Assembly (NCBI RefSeq): GCF_010501035.1
Contig: NZ_QVMH01000006.1
Span: 1 to 55,594 of the forward strand
Direction of reading: 5' to 3'
DNA length: 55,594 nucleotides
Source: Paludibacter sp. 221
Lineage (GTDB): Bacteria > Bacteroidota > Bacteroidia > Bacteroidales > Paludibacteraceae
Both the position numbers and the translations under genes were made by a program. Every line of letters begins with the position of its first letter. The first letter of the stretch is position 1. Shown here in pieces: positions 51,261-55,594 of the stretch. The notes under the pieces are model-generated. The model had not been told where the DNA came from. It saw only the letters and a program-made list of their open reading frames with translations, and made no database searches.

Positions 51261-54029
51261 TTATTCTTCAATTCCGAAACCATAATCAATTCCTTTTTCA
51301 ATAGCCGGAACACCCGATTTCAGCCACTTGGGCATAGGTTCATTTTTCAGGTAATGGTCGAAAAACTGTTGTAAGCGTACGGTCAGGTCTTTCCTGTTTC
51401 GTCTTTCCTTCAGGTTATGGGCTTCTTTGTTGTATTGCAGCATCCAGACAGGTTTTTGCAGGCGGCGCAATGCCATAAAATACTCAATGCCCTGATACCA
51501 AGGCACAGCGCCATCTTGGTCGTTGTGCATAATGAGTAGTGGAGTTTCCACCTTGTCGGCAAAAAATATGGGCGAGTTTTCGTGATACAGTTCAGGTGCT
51601 TCCCACATGTTTTTTCCGATGCGCGATTGCCCTTGCTCATATTGATACTGGCGGCTACGTCCCGATTCCCAACGGATGCCGTTGTAAGCACTGAACATGT
51701 TTGATACAGGAGCGCCTGAGCCCGCGCATTTAAATATGTTGGTGCGTGTTATAAGATATGCCACCTGATAGCCTCCCCAGCTTTGCCCCTGCACTCCGAG
51801 ATTCTCTTTGTCTACCCAAGGGTTTTCGCATAGCTTTTCTACTCCCGAAATAACGTAGTTGTAGGCACACTGTCCCGGGTGTCCGTCGGTATAATGAATG
51901 TCGGGTACGAAAACAATATAGTCATTGCTTACATAGTATGAAATATTGATTATCGACCAGTTAGGCTGCGGCATGTAGTGGGTGTATAAATTGTCTGACG
52001 AGCGTTCGTAGAAATAAGTAAGCATCGGATATTTTTTGTTCGCATCAAAGTTTTCCGGCTTATAGAGCAAACCTTGCGCCGTTTTTCCGTCGAATGTTTT
52101 CCACTCTGTTAACTCTACGCTTCCCCATTTGTAGTTTTTAGCCTGCGGATTAATTTCGGTCAGTTTCCTTTCCGATTTCCAGTTGTTCGTTGTTGAATAC
52201 AAATCGGGAGTAGTGGCAAAGTTCGATTTAATGTACAGATAACTGTCTTTATCTTTTGCTTTCTTCACCGACGAGAATGTATAGCCATCTAAAACCAGTT
52301 TTTGCAGGTTGTTTTTTGGTCCCAGCAAATAATATCCGTTTTTCTTATTCTCATTGTTGAACGCTGAAAGCAAGAGTTGTTCTTTCGAGGTAATGAACTT
52401 CGCATCAGGATTTGTTTTTATGTGGCGGAGTGTCGTTTTATTCTTACGTCCTTCGCCTTTGGTTATGTTTTGCGGTGGCGTTTTACCGCTTGGGTCTAAT
52501 TTCCATATATCATATTGGTCGTACACCAGCAGGGCATTGTCGTTTTCATACCACATTCCCATACCATAGTTAAGAGGTATGGTGGGGGTGTCGTTTTCCT
52601 CATTCCAGAAATTGATGTTCAAGCCACAGGTCAGACATCGTTCTTCGTCCGTTTTTAGTTCGTATGCGTAATAATTGCGGGTGTTAAGGTCGTACCACAC
52701 AAGGTAATTCCCATTATACGACAGCGAGTAGTTTCCTGTAAGCCCTTTTTTTATCAGCTTCCGTTCGCCCGACGTTAAATTATAAGACCATACGTCCTGC
52801 GTATATCTGGACGAAGTGTCCCATTGAGCTTTCAGAAGGTAGGGTAATTTAGATACACCGATGGCAAACTCTCCGTTGTTTTCTTCTGATAGATATACGT
52901 TTGGTATCGTATCGTTGGCAAGTTGCGTAAAAACTTGCGGGTTATTTAAGTCGATGTAAGCCAAGTATGATTTTTTCTTGTCGGCATCCAGTGTTTTTAG
53001 TTGTACGGGCTGAATCTCAGGTTCCTGCCAATGCCAGATGTCCAGTCCGGCTTTTTCAAAATCAGGGATTGTAGTGTCTTTCTCCAGTGGCATCGGAGCT
53101 ATTCCAAACAATAGGCGTTTGCCATTTTTGCTGAACAAAGGTGTTCTGTTTTTGCTCACAATCCATTTGTCGGGCATGTTTTCGTGAGCTTTGTTGGCTA
53201 CTACAAAGGCCGAATCAGCCCCATGCTTATAGTAATAGAGTTTATACTCTTTGTTTTCTTGCTTGGTGGTATCCGCAGTTGCAAGAAAAGCAAGCTGCAT
53301 TCCATCTTCTGATAATGCCTGACTGATATACTCTGTTTTTCCACTCGAAATCAGATTTTTACTGTACTTTTCCAAGTTCAGAAGGAAAACCGATGGCTCG
53401 TTTACCGAATCCTTTTTTTCGGGCTTTGTAGTGACGGCAAGTGCTTTCCCGTTTTTACTGAAAGAGTAAGCCGAAACATTTTTGATAGTATCTTCGGTTG
53501 AGCTTTCAATGTTGCGGATGACAAGCGTCGATGTTTTTTCTTTAGATTTTATACTGTCGCTGAGTGTGTAAGCTACGTATGCCGAAAAATCTTTTCCTGT
53601 TTTAAAATCCTTTACCGATGGAATTTTTACCACAGACAGGTCGTCCAGTCTGATAACGGCTAAAGAGTCCTTCGGCATTTTTTCGGCAGCTTTTTTCTTT
53701 ATCTTGGCTTCGCGTATATCTGCGTGAGAGGCCTTTATTTTTGCTATTACGTATTTGTTGTCGGGCACAAGCTCATAACTATATCCGCGCGGTACGGTCA
53801 ATTCTTTCCGGTTGCTTAAGTTCTGAATGTAGAGATAATCATCGCCCTCCTGTTCGGCTACGACAGCAATGGCAAATTTTCCATCGTTGGTTATCGAGGT
53901 GTTTTTCAGACTTTTCCACGAATCATATACATCGTGGTTCAAAGGTGATTTTTGAGCAATAGTATTCAGAGTACAAAGCAGTAGGAGTAATGTAAGGAAA
54001 GTGTTTTTTTTAAGCATTGTGTGTTTCAT
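51261..54029 (-). CDS. Exported S9-family prolyl oligopeptidase
   Basis: A 922-residue protein (start at 54029, or MLKKNTF at 54017). Signal peptide FLTLLLLLCTLNTIAQ, a long beta-propeller (about residues 30-640), then an alpha/beta-hydrolase domain. The catalytic triad: Ser750 in GVQGQSWGGYQ, Asp in HNDQDGAVPWYQ and His in NKEAHNL. It presumably degrades peptides in the periplasm, as related dipeptidyl-peptidases do in asaccharolytic Bacteroidales. It is larger than DPP4 (about 720), so specificity is uncertain. Confidence 0.92.
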   Translation of the reverse strand: MKHTMLKKNTFLTLLLLLCTLNTIAQKSPLNHDVYDSWKSLKNTSITNDGKFAIAVVAEQEGDDYLYIQNLSNRKELTVPRGYSYELVPDNKYVIAKIKASHADIREAKIKKKAAEKMPKDSLAVIRLDDLSVVKIPSVKDFKTGKDFSAYVAYTLSDSIKSKEKTSTLVIRNIESSTEDTIKNVSAYSFSKNGKALAVTTKPEKKDSVNEPSVFLLNLEKYSKNLISSGKTEYISQALSEDGMQLAFLATADTTKQENKEYKLYYYKHGADSAFVVANKAHENMPDKWIVSKNRTPLFSKNGKRLLFGIAPMPLEKDTTIPDFEKAGLDIWHWQEPEIQPVQLKTLDADKKKSYLAYIDLNNPQVFTQLANDTIPNVYLSEENNGEFAIGVSKLPYLLKAQWDTSSRYTQDVWSYNLTSGERKLIKKGLTGNYSLSYNGNYLVWYDLNTRNYYAYELKTDEERCLTCGLNINFWNEENDTPTIPLNYGMGMWYENDNALLVYDQYDIWKLDPSGKTPPQNITKGEGRKNKTTLRHIKTNPDAKFITSKEQLLLSAFNNENKKNGYYLLGPKNNLQKLVLDGYTFSSVKKAKDKDSYLYIKSNFATTPDLYSTTNNWKSERKLTEINPQAKNYKWGSVELTEWKTFDGKTAQGLLYKPENFDANKKYPMLTYFYERSSDNLYTHYMPQPNWSIINISYYVSNDYIVFVPDIHYTDGHPGQCAYNYVISGVEKLCENPWVDKENLGVQGQSWGGYQVAYLITRTNIFKCAGSGAPVSNMFSAYNGIRWESGRSRQYQYEQGQSRIGKNMWEAPELYHENSPIFFADKVETPLLIMHNDQDGAVPWYQGIEYFMALRRLQKPVWMLQYNKEAHNLKERRNRKDLTVRLQQFFDHYLKNEPMPKWLKSGVPAIEKGIDYGFGIEE

Positions 54030-54234
54030 GTCCGGTTTTACTAAAAGTGAAGTGCAAAAATAGTGAAAAACCTATAAATAAAGTAGAGTGAAATAAACTG
54101 AATAATCGAAAATATTTATATAAAAGCAGAACAATTAGTAAATAAAATTAGTTAACTTTACAGCGGAGTATAGATGCTCTGCTAAGTATTTATCGGGAAT
54201 ATTAATAAATTACCTTCAAAAAAAACGAACTACT

Positions 54235-55347
54235 ATGTCTGATAAATTAGTAACCCTTGCTATCCGTACTTATGAACGGGCGCAAATGATAAAAGCGGTA
54301 TTGGAAGAGAATGGTATTGAAACTACGATTCATAATCTGAACTTGGAACATCCAGAAATGGCTGTAGGTGTACGTGTGCGTATTAAGGAAAAAGACCTCC
54401 CCCGTGCGTTGGCAATAGTAGAAAAAATAGAGAAAGAGTGGGAGACTGAAAATGAAGGAGATAAGAAAGAGAAAAAACAAATCCTTATCCCGATTGATTT
54501 TTCGGACCAGGTAGCCAAGTCAATCGATTTTGGATTTTATTTTGCAGCCAAGCACAAGGCCGAAGTTGTATTCTTGTATGTATATTATACGCCCATGTTT
54601 ACAATATCGTCGAACAACGATGTAAGTACTTACAGCATAAGCGATGGTGAGTTGCTGCGCCGCATTATAACTTCGGCAAATGCTGATGTGGAGAATATGA
54701 CGAACCTGATTAAAAGAAGAATACAGGCAGGTGAGTTGCCCAAAGTACCTTTCTCTTTCGAACTGAAAGAGGGAGTGCCCGAAGACCAGATATTGGACTA
54801 CTGTAAAAAGCATGAACCGACATTGGTTGTGATGGGTACGCGCGGTAAAAAGGTATCGAAAACCAACGAGCTTATAGGAAGCGTAACGGCTGAGGTAATC
54901 GACTCGTGCCCTGTTCCGGTATTTGCTTTGCCTATAGAGACTCCTTACGATTCGCCGGAAGATATAAAACGGGTGGCATTCCTTACTAAATTCGACCAAA
55001 AAGACCTGATTGCGATTGATAGTATTATCTCGCTGTTTTGCTGCGAGAAGCTCGAAATGCACTTTATCCACGTGGCCGAAAAGAATGAGAAATGGGATGA
55101 AATTATGCTTAGCGGTATAAAAACCTATTTCCACGAGCATTACCCGCAACTTAGCACTAAGTATGAAATGATTGACGGGGATTTGGATAAGGTTAAACTG
55201 CTCGACGATTATCTTACTAAGCAGAAAATAGATTTGCTGTCGTTCAATGCCCGCCGCCGCAACTTGTTTGCCCGATTGTTCAATCCCGGGCTGGCTTACA
55301 AGATGGTATTGCATACCGACACCCCGTTGTTTGTAACGCATGTGTAA
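54235..55347 (+). CDS. DUF2007 - universal stress protein fusion
   Basis: 370 residues. The first ~65 form a DUF2007-like domain (VTLAIRTYERAQMIKAVLEENGIETTIHN ... VRIKEKDLPRALAIVE), usually a small stand-alone 'putative signal transducing protein'. Two Usp domains follow. The first begins ILIPIDFSDQVAKSIDFG and has the ATP-binding signature VVMGTRGKKVSKTNELIGSVTAEVI (G-x2-G-x9-G-S). The second, degenerate domain starts RVAFLTKFDQKDL and lacks the signature. Charged linker EKEWETENEGDKKEKKQ. It likely senses or binds a nucleotide in stress. It is a single gene with its own terminator. Confidence 0.88.
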   Translation: MSDKLVTLAIRTYERAQMIKAVLEENGIETTIHNLNLEHPEMAVGVRVRIKEKDLPRALAIVEKIEKEWETENEGDKKEKKQILIPIDFSDQVAKSIDFGFYFAAKHKAEVVFLYVYYTPMFTISSNNDVSTYSISDGELLRRIITSANADVENMTNLIKRRIQAGELPKVPFSFELKEGVPEDQILDYCKKHEPTLVVMGTRGKKVSKTNELIGSVTAEVIDSCPVPVFALPIETPYDSPEDIKRVAFLTKFDQKDLIAIDSIISLFCCEKLEMHFIHVAEKNEKWDEIMLSGIKTYFHEHYPQLSTKYEMIDGDLDKVKLLDDYLTKQKIDLLSFNARRRNLFARLFNPGLAYKMVLHTDTPLFVTHV

Positions 55348-55385
55348 ACTGCTGATTGTTTTTACGAATTTATTATAGCGAAGAT

Positions 55386-55415
55386 AGAGGTAATGATGAA
55401 TTACCTCTTTTTTTT
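55386..55415 (+). terminator. Terminator of the Usp gene
   Basis: Perfect 9-bp stem AGAGGTAAT / ATTACCTCT with a 5-nt loop, followed by TTTTTTT. The final ~180 bp of the window after it contain no gene that I can see. Confidence 0.88.
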
Positions 55416-55594
55416 ATCTTCTTTTTTTATCTTTTTTGATACTCTTGGCCAATGTGCGAATCTTTTGCATGATAAAGTCGATTTGTAATTAAGATAAGGT
55501 AATAAGGTTGTTTTAGCTTGACTTTTGAGGGTTACTAAGAGGTTGTTTAAATTTTACTCGCAAGATAAATTTTGGTGATTTTTTAGGGAAATTT

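Noticed and set aside
54520-55341. A 273-codon minus-strand frame opposite the Usp gene
   Set aside because: Antisense shadow of a well-supported coding sequence; no family features.

Overview
The window is chromosomal DNA of a member of the Bacteroidota, most likely a Bacteroidales with a type IX secretion system (a Dysgonomonas, Paludibacter or Porphyromonadaceae-like organism; genus inferred, not proven). The evidence is a SusC/SusD pair, GldA, GldH and PorZ homologues, Bacteroides-type integrases, an N-carbamoylputrescine pathway, and several promoters of the Bacteroidetes type (TTG, about 19-20 nt, TAnnTTTG) with few clear Shine-Dalgarno sequences.

Bases 1 to about 12,340 are an AT-rich accessory region. 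It begins with an integrase gene cut off before its catalytic residues, abutting what looks like an IS transposase fragment. It then carries five same-strand genes: a DUF4143-type ATPase, a metallo-beta-lactamase-fold protein, a trypsin-like protease with a long C-terminal domain, a small middle protein, and a Rad50/SMC-like ATPase with a zinc-hook motif. The last four are joined by 1-20 nt overlaps or a 6-nt gap. They match the architecture of the ABC-three-component (ABC-3C) conflict systems predicted from genome analysis, here with a protease effector and an added MBL protein. This is the most interesting system in the window. To its right lie an ISL3-family element with perfect 29-bp ends but a broken transposase, a tRNA-Asp, a second integrase gene interrupted by a 226-bp palindrome-rich element, and an IS630-family element with a -1 frameshift site.

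From about 12,340 the sequence is mostly core genome. 12.5-17.2 kb: a secreted zinc peptidase, rlmB, an initiator tRNA-Met, an smpB 3' remnant, and two nearly identical 550-bp direct repeats full of palindromes. 17.2-20.3 kb: a GntR-containing ABC transporter operon. 20.4-23.4 kb: aguA and aguB (agmatine to putrescine), split by a GxxExxY gene flanked by inverted repeats, then folA. 23.4-26.3 kb: a group II intron remnant, dtd-pssA-gldA and a transposase tail. 26.3-31.1 kb: SusD/SusC.

31.5-42.7 kb is almost entirely minus-strand housekeeping and envelope genes: folB, an OmpA-type protein, holB-PSP1-gldH-trmB-apbC, and rdgB-porZ-acyltransferase. 42.8-55.6 kb holds a sodium-dependent transporter, a radical SAM/lipoprotein pair of unknown function, a DUF3316 protein with an S41 peptidase lipoprotein, an RNA methyltransferase, several hypothetical envelope proteins, a GNAT enzyme with an S9 peptidase, and a DUF2007-UspA fusion protein.
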